From Pseudomonas chlororaphis subsp. aurantiaca (GTDB lineage: Bacteria > Pseudomonadota > Gammaproteobacteria > Pseudomonadales > Pseudomonadaceae), in contig NZ_CP059162.1 of NCBI RefSeq assembly GCF_013466605.1, positions 3,658,001 to 3,722,000 of the forward strand: 64,000 nt of DNA. The letters run 5' to 3'. Position numbers and translations under genes: made by a program. Of the stretch, positions 7,723 to 15,972 are shown in pieces. How positions within the stretch are numbered: position 1 is the stretch's first letter; every line of letters begins with the position of its first letter. The notes below the pieces were generated by a model, which was given only the letters and a program-made list of their open reading frames with translations, was not told where the DNA came from and made no database searches.

Positions 7723-9229
7723 CTGACCGACCCTCCGCGCGCTGCCGGCAGCGCTCTATCGTTGCAGACACAGCCAGGATAGTGGTCTGATGCTGAACGA
7801 GGGGGCGGTTGTGACTAAGGTCGCCTGCCTTTTCTGCGGTATCGATAAAACGTTGCGCCTCTCGTTGCAGCGCCTCCATCACCTGCTCATGTCGACCATC
7901 AGCAAAGGGGTGAAACTTTTTACAGGTGTAGCAGGCATAAACAGGGTTGTAGGGACAGTGGGTGTGGATGGGGAGGGCACAGGCACCGATATCCCCGATG
8001 TACTGTGTGTCGATCACGCCACGGATCGTTCTTTCAGACACGGTATCACGACGGTGCACGATTTCTCCGGTCAAGAGACTGCGCATAATGCGTTGATAAG
8101 CCGGGCTCTTACCCAGCGCTTTCTCTTTGATCCGGGCAATGTTGGGGGTTGCCGTTACGTAAGCACGCGCCGCAACCGTGCTGTTGTGCCCAAGCAGTTC
8201 GGCAATCAAGTCTGCCGGAGTTCCCTGGTCTGCCAAACCTTGCCCGAGGTGATGACGCAGCAACATGGTTACCTGGTTCGGCTTGTCTATCCCGGCTTCA
8301 CACAGCTCGTGTTTGAGGCCAGCACCGATTTCGATGACAGATAGGCGATCTCCTGTAAGACTGACAAACAATGGATTGCAGCCACTGCCAAAGCGGCGTT
8401 GAATCTCCGAAATATGTAGCGCGATTTTATTACCCAGTCGCGTGGTAATTTTTCGAGGTCGTCGCTCAGGTCGTCGTTGGCCGACCTTTTTGGCCATGGG
8501 TAGCCATAGGGTGTAGTAGTTCTCACGATCATCGGTTTCAACTACTTCGAAGTCTGCAACGTCAAGCGAATGGAGTTGAATCGAGCGTGGCCCCAACTCG
8601 AAACCTAGGTGTAAGATTATGTTGAACTGAAGTTCACTCCAGTCATCCATCGGAATATGGCGGTCAATACGCCGAAGCAATTGGATCTCCTCATCAAGTT
8701 CTAGCCCTGACTGAGAGAGAAAAATTCGCGCATACGGGTCAATCCGATCTGGTTTTGTATCCTTGATTTTAAGATAGATGTTTTGATCAAAACCTTTAAT
8801 GCCTCTGTCAACAGCCCAGCGATAAAGCCTACGGAACCCAATTAGATTTTGCCTAGATTGTTTGAAGCTATCCAATTCAGTGATTAATTTTTGATAATCC
8901 CAAGGAAAGTAACGAGCGAGATCCGTGTTTGATAGGTGGACAAGAGATCTTGCAAACATGAATGCTGTTTGGGGAGCATATTTTTCTAACGCATATGCCA
9001 TAAAGCCTTTGGCTATTTCATTGAACTCTGGAGTTAAGTCAAGCGCGACCCAGTCAATTTTCAGTACAGCGCCACCGTCGTACCACTTCCACACTGGCAG
9101 TCGAGTATCGACGTATCGTGGCTGATCATCGGTGCGGGTTCGTATAGCGACCCGGTTCGGCCCCTCAAACTTAAAGGTCGGCAACGACGGGGAGGGGGAC
9201 CCGTGTTCTTGGTCATCTGATTCGCCCAC
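7709..9229 (-). CDS. ginB: Tyrosine recombinase, second of trio (GinB-like)
   Basis: A 506-residue protein of the phage-integrase superfamily. R215 (ELGPRSIQL), R325 (MLLRHHLGQ), G347-H348 (LLGHNS) and Y357 (ARAYV) are recognisable. The usual first histidine of the H-x-x-R box is replaced by M322, so the active site is not canonical. A C-terminal Cys/His set (C417, C425, C433, C436 near HCPYNPVYACYTCKKFH) suggests a zinc-binding tail, shared in style with ginC. It starts 11 bp after the ginA stop. It probably acts with the other two proteins in island integration and excision. Confidence 0.8.
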   Translation of the reverse strand: MGESDDQEHGSPSPSLPTFKFEGPNRVAIRTRTDDQPRYVDTRLPVWKWYDGGAVLKIDWVALDLTPEFNEIAKGFMAYALEKYAPQTAFMFARSLVHLSNTDLARYFPWDYQKLITELDSFKQSRQNLIGFRRLYRWAVDRGIKGFDQNIYLKIKDTKPDRIDPYARIFLSQSGLELDEEIQLLRRIDRHIPMDDWSELQFNIILHLGFELGPRSIQLHSLDVADFEVVETDDRENYYTLWLPMAKKVGQRRPERRPRKITTRLGNKIALHISEIQRRFGSGCNPLFVSLTGDRLSVIEIGAGLKHELCEAGIDKPNQVTMLLRHHLGQGLADQGTPADLIAELLGHNSTVAARAYVTATPNIARIKEKALGKSPAYQRIMRSLLTGEIVHRRDTVSERTIRGVIDTQYIGDIGACALPIHTHCPYNPVYACYTCKKFHPFADGRHEQVMEALQREAQRFIDTAEKAGDLSHNRPLVQHQTTILAVSATIERCRQRAEGRSDDAV

Positions 9230-9240
9230 AGCAAATCTCC

Positions 9241-10494
9241 TTACGTGTCGAGCCGCCCCCGGGCTGCCGAAGTTCGTTGGGCGTTGTGGCGGTTGGCCGA
9301 CGCGGCTAGAAAACGACTGGCATAACGACGGGGCATAGCTGAGGTTTCAGACCAGCCACAGACTCGTCGGAGTTCGTCCATGGCCCGCTCTAGGTCAAAC
9401 CCTCGTTCCTCGACCAGGTGGGCCAAGAAGCGGTCGGCAAAGGTATGGCGAAAGTCATGCGCGGAAAGTGTAGGCAACAACCCGGGATGAGCCAGTTCAA
9501 TGGTCAGAAACAGGCGATCAAGGACGTTAGACAATGCGCGGATCGATAGCGGGAGGCCTCGATCCGAGATGAACAAATAGCGATGCGGCAGTTTCTTCGG
9601 TTTGCCATTACGCAGAGGGCGCCGTTCGCCTTGGATATAGCGCTCGTAGACCTCATACAACTGCGCAGAGAGACCTACCGTCCGCCCGTACGTTTTCAAT
9701 GCCGGCTCTTCCGCGCGCGGGTCGCCGGGGTCATGTTCGCGATCATTGATGCTGACATAGGCATGCAGGGACCCCTGATTGATATCCGTGGTGTAGAGCT
9801 TGAGAAGCTCTCCGCGACGGATTCCAGTCTCCAGCAGCAATTCGATCATTAGCCAATTGCGCAGCTGCAGTCTTTCTGGGAACGGATTCTCTGGAGCGCC
9901 GGGGCGAATCAGTGTGTGAATGATCTGGCGTTGCGCATCCGTCAGGCTGCGGTAACGAGTACGGTCTGGCCGAGCATTGATGATATGGCTCTCAAAGCGT
10001 CGTTCAATGACATCGGCGACATCTGCAAATACAGTCTCGATGTTAGCCAAGGTGGTTGAGTTCTGACGAGCGCGCGGGATGTAGCGGGTGACACACCAGG
10101 ACAGGTACTGCTTCAGCAGCTGCAAGTATTGGTCACGGGTGCGCGGATCGATCTGCGGAAAAGGTGCCGTTGCAGCCGTGCCAATTCGGGCGATCAGATT
10201 ATCGGCTTGACGGCCACTTTGGAGCCAGATGGCATAACCATCCAGCAAAGCCAGGATCGCCTCAAAGCGACAAGCCAGGATGGCCTCATCGATATCCAGG
10301 TTTCGGCTTTGGGCATAGGTGTAGAAAACCTGGATCGCACGCAGATGTGCCGCCGCCGTGTTGTAAGCACGGTGCCTGAGTTTCCGTTGGACGTAGATGA
10401 ACGGAACGAGTATGGGCAACGGCGCTGCATCACCAACTTGCACCAGCAACGGTACCCGCTGACCTGAAGAGAACCGGCACTGAATCAGCTTCAT
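9241..10494 (-). CDS. ginA: Tyrosine recombinase, first of trio (GinA-like)
   Basis: A 417-residue integrase with a complete catalytic set: R226 (TGIRRGELL), H346-x-x-R349 (AHDFRHTF), W381 in the box III position and Y391 (MPRRYASRFL). The N-terminal 170 residues form the SAM-like DNA-binding region. It is the first gene of the operon. The promoter should lie at 10495-10600, next to the presumed island end. Context (three unequal recombinases plus a small protein) gives the GInt assignment; sequence alone gives only tyrosine recombinase. Confidence 0.82.
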   Translation of the reverse strand: MKLIQCRFSSGQRVPLLVQVGDAAPLPILVPFIYVQRKLRHRAYNTAAAHLRAIQVFYTYAQSRNLDIDEAILACRFEAILALLDGYAIWLQSGRQADNLIARIGTAATAPFPQIDPRTRDQYLQLLKQYLSWCVTRYIPRARQNSTTLANIETVFADVADVIERRFESHIINARPDRTRYRSLTDAQRQIIHTLIRPGAPENPFPERLQLRNWLMIELLLETGIRRGELLKLYTTDINQGSLHAYVSINDREHDPGDPRAEEPALKTYGRTVGLSAQLYEVYERYIQGERRPLRNGKPKKLPHRYLFISDRGLPLSIRALSNVLDRLFLTIELAHPGLLPTLSAHDFRHTFADRFLAHLVEERGFDLERAMDELRRVCGWSETSAMPRRYASRFLAASANRHNAQRTSAARGRLDT

Positions 10495-10580
10495 CTGCAG
10501 CCACCTCAGTTAAGGGCTAGCCATGAACACGAAGGACATGGCCCGTTAACAGAGTGGACGTCAGAAGCAGGTTTGTCGAA

Positions 10581-11000
10581 TCAAGACCTTACGATCCTTA
10601 TGAACATTTCTAACATGACCCCTCGTTTAACATAATATACATTATGCGAATCATAATATGCAGAGCTGGGACTGGGTGTGTGGTCAGATTTGCAGCCTGG
10701 CAAAGCCTCCAGTCCTCGACAGTATGCCTGCTCTTGAGAGTACCGCAGATCGTCAGCCGAGCACCCGTAGCGCTGCTGGAGGTTCTGGCAGAACTCGTTG
10801 AGAAACCTTAGCGAAAGTTTTCGGTGTGGTTTTTTATAGGTCTTCACCTGCCACGGTTTACGGCTACCGGTTTTCGGCTCGCTGGTGGGCACGCGACGAA
10901 TCGCCTGAGGATCAAGTAGCTTGATCACGTCCTTCAAGCTGTAGCCGTACTCGCCGAGTGTTGAAGTGTCCACATTCCATGAAACGTGGACACCTTCCAA
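10581..11000 (-). pseudogene. MvaT-family nucleoid protein fragment
   Basis: In a 139-codon open frame only the middle (about 10820-10964) looks real. LGEYGYSLKDVIKLLDPQA, then RKPWQVKTYKKPH, match the end of the coiled coil, the linker and the start of the DNA-binding domain of MvaT/MvaU-type H-NS-like proteins of Pseudomonas. The N-terminal dimerisation helix is missing. After KKPH the sequence no longer follows the family (no TGE-V-x-E-T-K-G-G-N motif). It is therefore truncated at both ends. The 5' break coincides with an inverted repeat at 10966-10993. Confidence 0.65.
10966..10993. repeat. Inverted repeat GTGTCCAC / GTGGACAC at the mvaT remnant edge
   Basis: The arms GTGTCCAC (10966-10973) and GTGGACAC (10986-10993) are perfect and separated by 12 nt. 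With one bulged base the symmetry extends to GAAG(G)TGTCCAC. It sits exactly where MvaT homology starts, so it may be part of a recombination site or insertion-element end. An operator is also possible. Confidence 0.5.
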
Positions 11001-11139
11001 TTTGTTCTTTTAAAAATGTCAAGTCCTCTTTGCCCAGTAGTCATGCAGGAAAACAATATTCATTCCAAGTGCCCAACTGGTCACTCCTTCAACTGTCCGG
11101 CCATTAGCCCCACCGGCTACGGCTATTGGCGATGCTGAC

Positions 11140-11290
11140 GTCCAGGTCTGACTGTGTCAGTAACCTGGCGGCCGATATGAATGATTCGCCCACCCTGCCC
11201 CATGTGCTTGAGCGCCTCCTGAGCGGCAACAAAAACACCGGTGACATTCACCGCAAGAAAGAGACTCGGCCAGAAAACGGAGAGCCCAGG
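11140..11290 (-). pseudogene. Short-chain dehydrogenase/reductase fragment
   Basis: One minus-strand frame reads WPSLFLAVNVTGVFVAAQEA, then LKHMGQGGRIIHIG. This is the NVTG-V-F helix and the G-G-R-I-I-x-I-G strand that precede the catalytic serine in FabG-like enzymes. The Rossmann start, catalytic Tyr-Lys and C-terminus are absent, and the frame goes out of register on both sides. It is a relic of about 45 codons. Confidence 0.6.
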
Positions 11291-11422
11291 TCTGAAGCGA
11301 TCGATCCGTCAGTCTGCCCCCGCTCTACGCTTTTGATGAACCTTTGAACGATCATTACGGTACCCACTACCTTGCATCAATCTTGTAGCTGTACTGCGTC
11401 CTGCGCCGCCCTTAATCTCGGG

Positions 11423-11445
11423 AAAAAAGCGCCCAAATGGGCGCT
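11423..11445 (-). terminator. Rho-independent terminator of the aminotransferase operon
   Basis: Read on the minus strand the stem AGCGCCCA-TT-TGGGCGCT is perfect and is followed by six T residues. It lies 27 bp after the aminotransferase stop and closes the permease, decarboxylase and aminotransferase operon. Confidence 0.9.
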
Positions 11446-11472
11446 AAGAGGTCAAGTTTCAACTAAAGCGCA

Positions 11473-12663
11473 TCACGATTCTGATGCGATAGCAGCTGCC
11501 ACTTTGGATACGTTCGAAGCATTCAGTCCCGCAATGCACACTCGCCCATTGCGAATGAAGTAAATGCCATGATCCTCTCGAATGCGATCCACAGCTTCTG
11601 GTGTCAGACCGGAAAAGCTGAACATGCCTTTCTGCGTGACGAGGTACTCCACGTTAGAGGATGGTTTGAGCGTCTTGATCTCGTCATATAGAGCATGTCG
11701 CATGTCGACCATTCGCTGACGCATCCGCTCAAGCTCAACTAACCACTCTGCTTTGAGTGATGGTTCGGAAAGAATGATGTTCACCAACTCGGCACCGAAT
11801 CGAGGGGGATTTGAATAGTTGGTGCGCACTGTGCCTTTGAGTTGACCCGCAACGCGCCCAGCTATGGCGCTGCTCTCGCAGATGATGGACAGCGAACCAA
11901 CACGCTCGCCATAAAGAGAGAAAACCTTCGAGAAGGAATTGCTGATAAGACCGGTGATGCCCTTAGCCGCCAAGGCGCGAATCGCATAACTGTCTTCTTC
12001 CAGGCCATCCCCCATTCCCAGATAGGCAGCATCCAGGAACGGAATGAGCGAACGGCGGGCGAACACACTGAATAGGGCCTCCCATTGACTTGGGGACAGA
12101 TCCAGACCTGTAGGGTTGTGACAGCATGCATGCAAGAGAACGATGGTATTCACCGGCAACGATTCGAAGGCATCAATCAGGCCTTCAAGGTTGATCTCCT
12201 GCCCCTCCTCCTTCAGGTACTGATAGCGCTGCACTTCAAAGCCAGCTCCCTTGAAGATTGCATGGTGGTTGTCCCACGTTGGGTCGCTTACCCAGACTTG
12301 AGAGTCCGGGTAATAGCGTTTCAAGAAATCTGCGCCGACTCGAATTGCGCCAGAGCCTCCAACTGTTTGTATGGTAGCGATGCGTTCTCCATGAGCGGCG
12401 TTCGTCTCACCAAACAGATACTCCTGGACACGATTACGGAAAGAAGGAAGACCATCCATTGGGAGATAAAGATTGGGTTCTTGGGCCCTTGCATCCAGGA
12501 TGTTCTTTGCTTTTTTTACCGACTCCAGAACAGGAACGTTACCGTTCTCGTCGTAATAGAAACCGATGCTGAGGTTAACCTTTTCAACACGGGAATCTCT
12601 CTGATAATCGTCCATCAGCGACAGGATTGGGTCGCCGGGATAAATTTCGACCTGCTCGAACAT
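11473..12663 (-). CDS. Aromatic amino acid aminotransferase (class I, TyrB-like)
   Basis: A 396-residue PLP enzyme. ATG 12663 is preferred over upstream starts because it has AGGAG 9 nt upstream and matches the MFEQVEIYPGDPIL start of TyrB/AspC proteins. Visible are the cofactor-binding CCHNPTGLDL loop, the aspartate in PFLDAAYLGMGDG and the Schiff-base lysine in SNSFSKVFSLYGERVG. Family role: transfer of the amino group of Tyr, Phe, Trp or Asp to 2-oxoglutarate. It is the last gene of the operon, 16 bp after the ThDP enzyme. With an AroP-like permease upstream, conversion of aromatic amino acids to aryl-pyruvates is the likely job. Confidence 0.85.
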   Translation of the reverse strand: MFEQVEIYPGDPILSLMDDYQRDSRVEKVNLSIGFYYDENGNVPVLESVKKAKNILDARAQEPNLYLPMDGLPSFRNRVQEYLFGETNAAHGERIATIQTVGGSGAIRVGADFLKRYYPDSQVWVSDPTWDNHHAIFKGAGFEVQRYQYLKEEGQEINLEGLIDAFESLPVNTIVLLHACCHNPTGLDLSPSQWEALFSVFARRSLIPFLDAAYLGMGDGLEEDSYAIRALAAKGITGLISNSFSKVFSLYGERVGSLSIICESSAIAGRVAGQLKGTVRTNYSNPPRFGAELVNIILSEPSLKAEWLVELERMRQRMVDMRHALYDEIKTLKPSSNVEYLVTQKGMFSFSGLTPEAVDRIREDHGIYFIRNGRVCIAGLNASNVSKVAAAIASES

Positions 12664-12679
12664 TAGTGGTCTCCTGGAT

Positions 12680-14326
12680 TCAGTTGGTGAAAGTTGGGTG
12701 TAGAAATGTCCACGGACTCGTATCACCACCGCGAGGAACTATCACCTCGATCAGGACGGGCTTATCCGCAGCGAATGCATGCTCCAAAACAGGGTGCAGC
12801 TGAGCTGGGGAGTTGACGCGGTATGCCTCGACACCGAACGATTCAGCGAATTTAACGAAGTCAGGGTTTACCAATTCGGATCCGAGCAACCGACCGCCAA
12901 AGCTCTCCTGCTGATCCCGGTAAACGTTCCCGAAGGCGCTGTTGTTGAAAACAATGGTGACCAGGTTCAGTTTGTACTGCACAGCGGTTGCCAACTCTTG
13001 GGCTGCGAACATGAAACCGCCATCACCGCAGATGGAAACGACAGCTTTGTCCGGATGGGCAGCCTTCACACCGAGCGCAGTAGGGAATCCAAAGCCAAGC
13101 GTGCCTTGGTGACCGGAGGTAACCAAAGTGCGAGGTTTATAAACCGGAAAGCCAAAGATGGATGTGAATCCGACTTGGGAGATTTCCTCGATGAAGAAGC
13201 CATCGCGTGGCAGAACCTCGCGGATAACTCGCAGGTAACTGAGTTGAGGTTGCACAGCCTGGATAGCATGCTCTGCAGCGGCCTTGGCTTCGGCAATTTC
13301 CACATCCCGATGTAGAGGTGGGCCTACTCGTAGAACCGCTTCGGCGAGCGCCTTGGATGCCTCGCCAGCATCGGCGACCAAGTTAACTTCTGCACTGATT
13401 CTGCGAACTTCTGCTGGGTCGATATCGATGCGGATCAGCTTCAGCCCAGCAGGACGGTGCCTCCAGCGAATGTCCAGCAACTCGAATCGGGAACCGATAA
13501 CTACAGCCACGTCAGTTTGCGGCCACAACCGGGCGCCTGCGGCGACTGTGAACCCTAAAGGATGTTCGTCGCTCACAACGCCCCGCCCGCCCCTGAAACT
13601 GACCACTGGTGCCCCCAAAACCTCGGCCAGTTGGTTGACCTCGGCACCGGCGTCCAGGGCTCCAGAGCCTACGAAGATCATCGGCGCCTTTGCCTTGCTC
13701 AACAAATCTGCAGCACGATCGACCGCGTCGGTATCCACAGGCGGAGTCGGCTTCAAGCCGATAGGCTGTTGAGGCAAAACAGTGGCCGACTTGGTGAAAA
13801 AGTCCCACGGTGCCTGGAGAGATACCACACCAGGGCGCCCGGACAGCATCTCTTGAAAAGCACGTGCAACTTGCCAGGGTGCGTCTGCAGGCTGCTCGAT
13901 ATGAGCCGCCCACTTTCCGACGCTTCGCAGAATTTCTAATTGGCGCGGGAGCTCATGCAATTGACCACGTCCGCGATCCTTGAACGCGCTCATGACGTCG
14001 CCGGTGAGCGCCAGAACTGGTGCATTACAGCCATGGGCGGTCAACATCGCAGCACTGGAGTTGAGAATTCCGGGCCCGGGAACCACAGTGAAAACGCCTG
14101 GTTTACCGGTGGATCGAGCATATCCAAACGCCATGTAAGCACTGGTCTGCTCGTGCCGGGCACCAAAGATCCGCAAGCTATCGGCATTACGGGCAAGTGC
14201 GTCGGTGAGGCCATAGATTTGAGCACCAGGGAGTGCAAAAACCGTATCTACACCATGCGCCTTGAGGCTTTGAACCAAGGCATCACCACCGGTCATTGTT
14301 GCCGGAGAGCTCTTATCAGTTTTCAT
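12680..14326 (-). CDS. Thiamine-diphosphate enzyme, acetolactate-synthase-like (probable 2-oxo acid decarboxylase)
   Basis: A 548-residue three-domain ThDP enzyme. The catalytic glutamate lies in ARHEQTSAYMAFGYAR. The ThDP/Mg motif is GDGGFMFAAQELATAV followed by VTIVFNNSAFGN. The middle domain is degenerate for FAD binding. The family includes acetolactate synthase, benzoylformate and indole/phenylpyruvate decarboxylases. Placement between an aromatic amino acid permease and an aromatic aminotransferase suggests an aryl-pyruvate as substrate, giving an aryl-acetaldehyde. That is inference; no dedicated acetolactate small subunit is nearby, which argues against amino acid biosynthesis. Confidence 0.8.
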   Translation of the reverse strand: MKTDKSSPATMTGGDALVQSLKAHGVDTVFALPGAQIYGLTDALARNADSLRIFGARHEQTSAYMAFGYARSTGKPGVFTVVPGPGILNSSAAMLTAHGCNAPVLALTGDVMSAFKDRGRGQLHELPRQLEILRSVGKWAAHIEQPADAPWQVARAFQEMLSGRPGVVSLQAPWDFFTKSATVLPQQPIGLKPTPPVDTDAVDRAADLLSKAKAPMIFVGSGALDAGAEVNQLAEVLGAPVVSFRGGRGVVSDEHPLGFTVAAGARLWPQTDVAVVIGSRFELLDIRWRHRPAGLKLIRIDIDPAEVRRISAEVNLVADAGEASKALAEAVLRVGPPLHRDVEIAEAKAAAEHAIQAVQPQLSYLRVIREVLPRDGFFIEEISQVGFTSIFGFPVYKPRTLVTSGHQGTLGFGFPTALGVKAAHPDKAVVSICGDGGFMFAAQELATAVQYKLNLVTIVFNNSAFGNVYRDQQESFGGRLLGSELVNPDFVKFAESFGVEAYRVNSPAQLHPVLEHAFAADKPVLIEVIVPRGGDTSPWTFLHPTFTN

Positions 14327-14344
14327 ATAGTACCTATTGCGGTT

Positions 14345-15748
14345 TTATTCGTAGCTAACTTTATGGGGCACGCCTGTTTGATGTTTTCTGTAGCTTGCAT
14401 ATACCAAAAGAAGCCAGAGCGGGATCAACCATACGGCGATGCGAATTGCCGGAATGAAGGCCATAACGACCAGCAGACCAATAATGAAGGCGATACAAAG
14501 GTAATTGCTGAATGGATGAAGTGGGGATTTGTACTCTAGCCCCGGACCATTCTCTGACTTTGCCTTCCTGAACTTCAGGTGCGTATAACTTGTGAGAAGC
14601 CAATTAATAACAGTCGCTGAGACGGTCAGAGACATCAGGACTTCCATTGTCCCATTTGGCGAAAAATAGTTCAGGATGACGGCCGCTCCTGTCACCAGCG
14701 AAGTCGCAATCAGCGCGTTTACAGGTACTTGATTACCATTGAGCCTGGTAAGAGGCTTAGGAGCCTGATTTTGCTCAGCCATTGAAAACAGCAAGCGTGT
14801 ATTGCAATAGATAACACCGTTATAGACCGACATCGCTGCTGTCAAAACAACTAAATTGAGTAGGTGAGCCGCCAAGTCACTGCCCAGCAGGCTCAAAATT
14901 TTGACGAACGGGCTTGCACTATAAGGATCACCAGCTTGATCCAGGGAAGCCACAAGGATATCCCAGGGGCTTAGCGCTAAAAGAATAGTAAGGGCCGCAA
15001 TATAAAATATGCCAATCCGATACAGAACTTGGTTGATGGCACGAGGAATGGTTTTCTTAGGTTTTTTTGCTTCGCCAGCGGTAAAGCCAATCATCTCCAA
15101 GCCGCCAAACGCGAACATGATGAAAGGAAGAGCCATCAATAGTCCGCCAAAACCATTCGGGAGGAAGCCACCGTGCGACCACAGGTTCGCGACAGAAGCC
15201 CCCACCGGCTGAACGGGGCCGAAGAGCAGCCAGCTACCAAATCCAATCATGGCGATGATCGCGAGAACCTTCACTAACGCGAACCAGAACTCCACTTCTC
15301 CATAGACGCGAACATTCAGCAGGTTCATGCCATTTACGATTAGAAAGAAGCAGGCAGCCGTTGTCCATGTTGGAATCTCCGGCCACCAGAACTGGATATA
15401 CTTACCGATTGCTGTCAGCTCGGCCATTCCAACCAGAACATAGGCGGCTATATAGTTCCAGCCAGTTAGGTAACCTAGAAAGCCACCGCAATATTTTCGA
15501 GCAAAATGACTAAGTGATCCAGACACTGGCTCATCGACTAACATCTCGCCCAGTTGTCGCATAATCAGGAACGCGATCATACCTGCGAAGGCGTATCCAA
15601 TAAGAAGCCCTGGCCCGGCTGACTTTATTACCCCTGCACTGCCAAGGAACAAACCAGTGCCGATAGCCCCACCCAGTCCAATCATTTGGATGTGACGATT
15701 CGATAGGCCGCGCGAAAGCTCGGGCCCAGAACTCTGAATTCTGCTCAT
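14345..15748 (-). CDS. AroP-like aromatic amino acid permease (AAT family)
   Basis: A 467-residue inner-membrane permease with about 12 hydrophobic helices. The start ATG 15748 gives the family-typical N-terminus with LSNRHIQMIGLGGAIGTGLF; ATGs 21 and 24 bp upstream are possible. The first helix motif GGAIGTGLFLGSA, the FLIMRQLGEMLVDEP loop, and VGMAELTAIGKYIQFWWPEIPTW closely follow AroP/PheP rather than other AAT members. The role is proton-coupled uptake of Phe/Tyr/Trp. It is the first gene of the operon with the decarboxylase (18-bp gap) and the aminotransferase. Confidence 0.85.
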   Translation of the reverse strand: MSRIQSSGPELSRGLSNRHIQMIGLGGAIGTGLFLGSAGVIKSAGPGLLIGYAFAGMIAFLIMRQLGEMLVDEPVSGSLSHFARKYCGGFLGYLTGWNYIAAYVLVGMAELTAIGKYIQFWWPEIPTWTTAACFFLIVNGMNLLNVRVYGEVEFWFALVKVLAIIAMIGFGSWLLFGPVQPVGASVANLWSHGGFLPNGFGGLLMALPFIMFAFGGLEMIGFTAGEAKKPKKTIPRAINQVLYRIGIFYIAALTILLALSPWDILVASLDQAGDPYSASPFVKILSLLGSDLAAHLLNLVVLTAAMSVYNGVIYCNTRLLFSMAEQNQAPKPLTRLNGNQVPVNALIATSLVTGAAVILNYFSPNGTMEVLMSLTVSATVINWLLTSYTHLKFRKAKSENGPGLEYKSPLHPFSNYLCIAFIIGLLVVMAFIPAIRIAVWLIPLWLLLVYASYRKHQTGVPHKVSYE

Positions 15749-15941
15749 ATTATTCTTCTCAGTTATCATCATCCCAGATAGCAACCACTGAGGTGCTAGG
15801 CGAGACGTAATTTCGGCAGGTATAAAGAGGGTAAGAAATACCCATGATTATGATCGTTTGGGTCTCTATGTATCGAATTGCCCGTGGCAAGTCGATGAGG
15901 CTTTACATTACCATCATGACGCTTTGCAGACAGCCACCACA

Positions 15942-15962
15942 CCTGCATAGTTACTATGCAGG
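15942..15962. promoter_or_regulatory. Inverted repeat CCTGCATAG-TTA-CTATGCAGG
   Basis: Perfect 9-bp arms with a 3-nt loop lie 10 bp beyond the LysR stop and about 190 bp upstream of the permease start. No T tract follows on either strand, which weakens a terminator reading. A dyad of this size could be an operator of the permease promoter. It could also be a simple transcription stop for the LysR gene. Confidence 0.45.
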
Positions 15963-15972
15963 TTCTGAATAA

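Larger units (their letters stand above)
4100..10560. mobile_element. GInt-type genomic island core (ginABCD plus cargo), boundaries approximate
   Basis: Three consecutive, different tyrosine recombinases followed by a small HTH/coiled-coil protein on one strand are the hallmark of GInt islands and related Tn554-like elements. In described GInts the operon sits at one end with cargo beyond ginD. Here that places the right end just above 10494 and the cargo leftward (the 4.1-4.9 kb genes, perhaps further). Flanks on both sides carry broken genes (metC, mvaT, SDR), in keeping with repeated insertion. I could not define att sites, so the coordinates are estimates. Confidence 0.6.
11001..11472. 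other. Remnant-rich gap between island flank and aminotransferase operon
   Basis: No intact gene is present. The stretch holds a short-chain dehydrogenase fragment on the minus strand (about 11140-11290) and the terminator of the downstream operon (11423-11445). The rest shows nothing recognisable. Confidence 0.5.
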
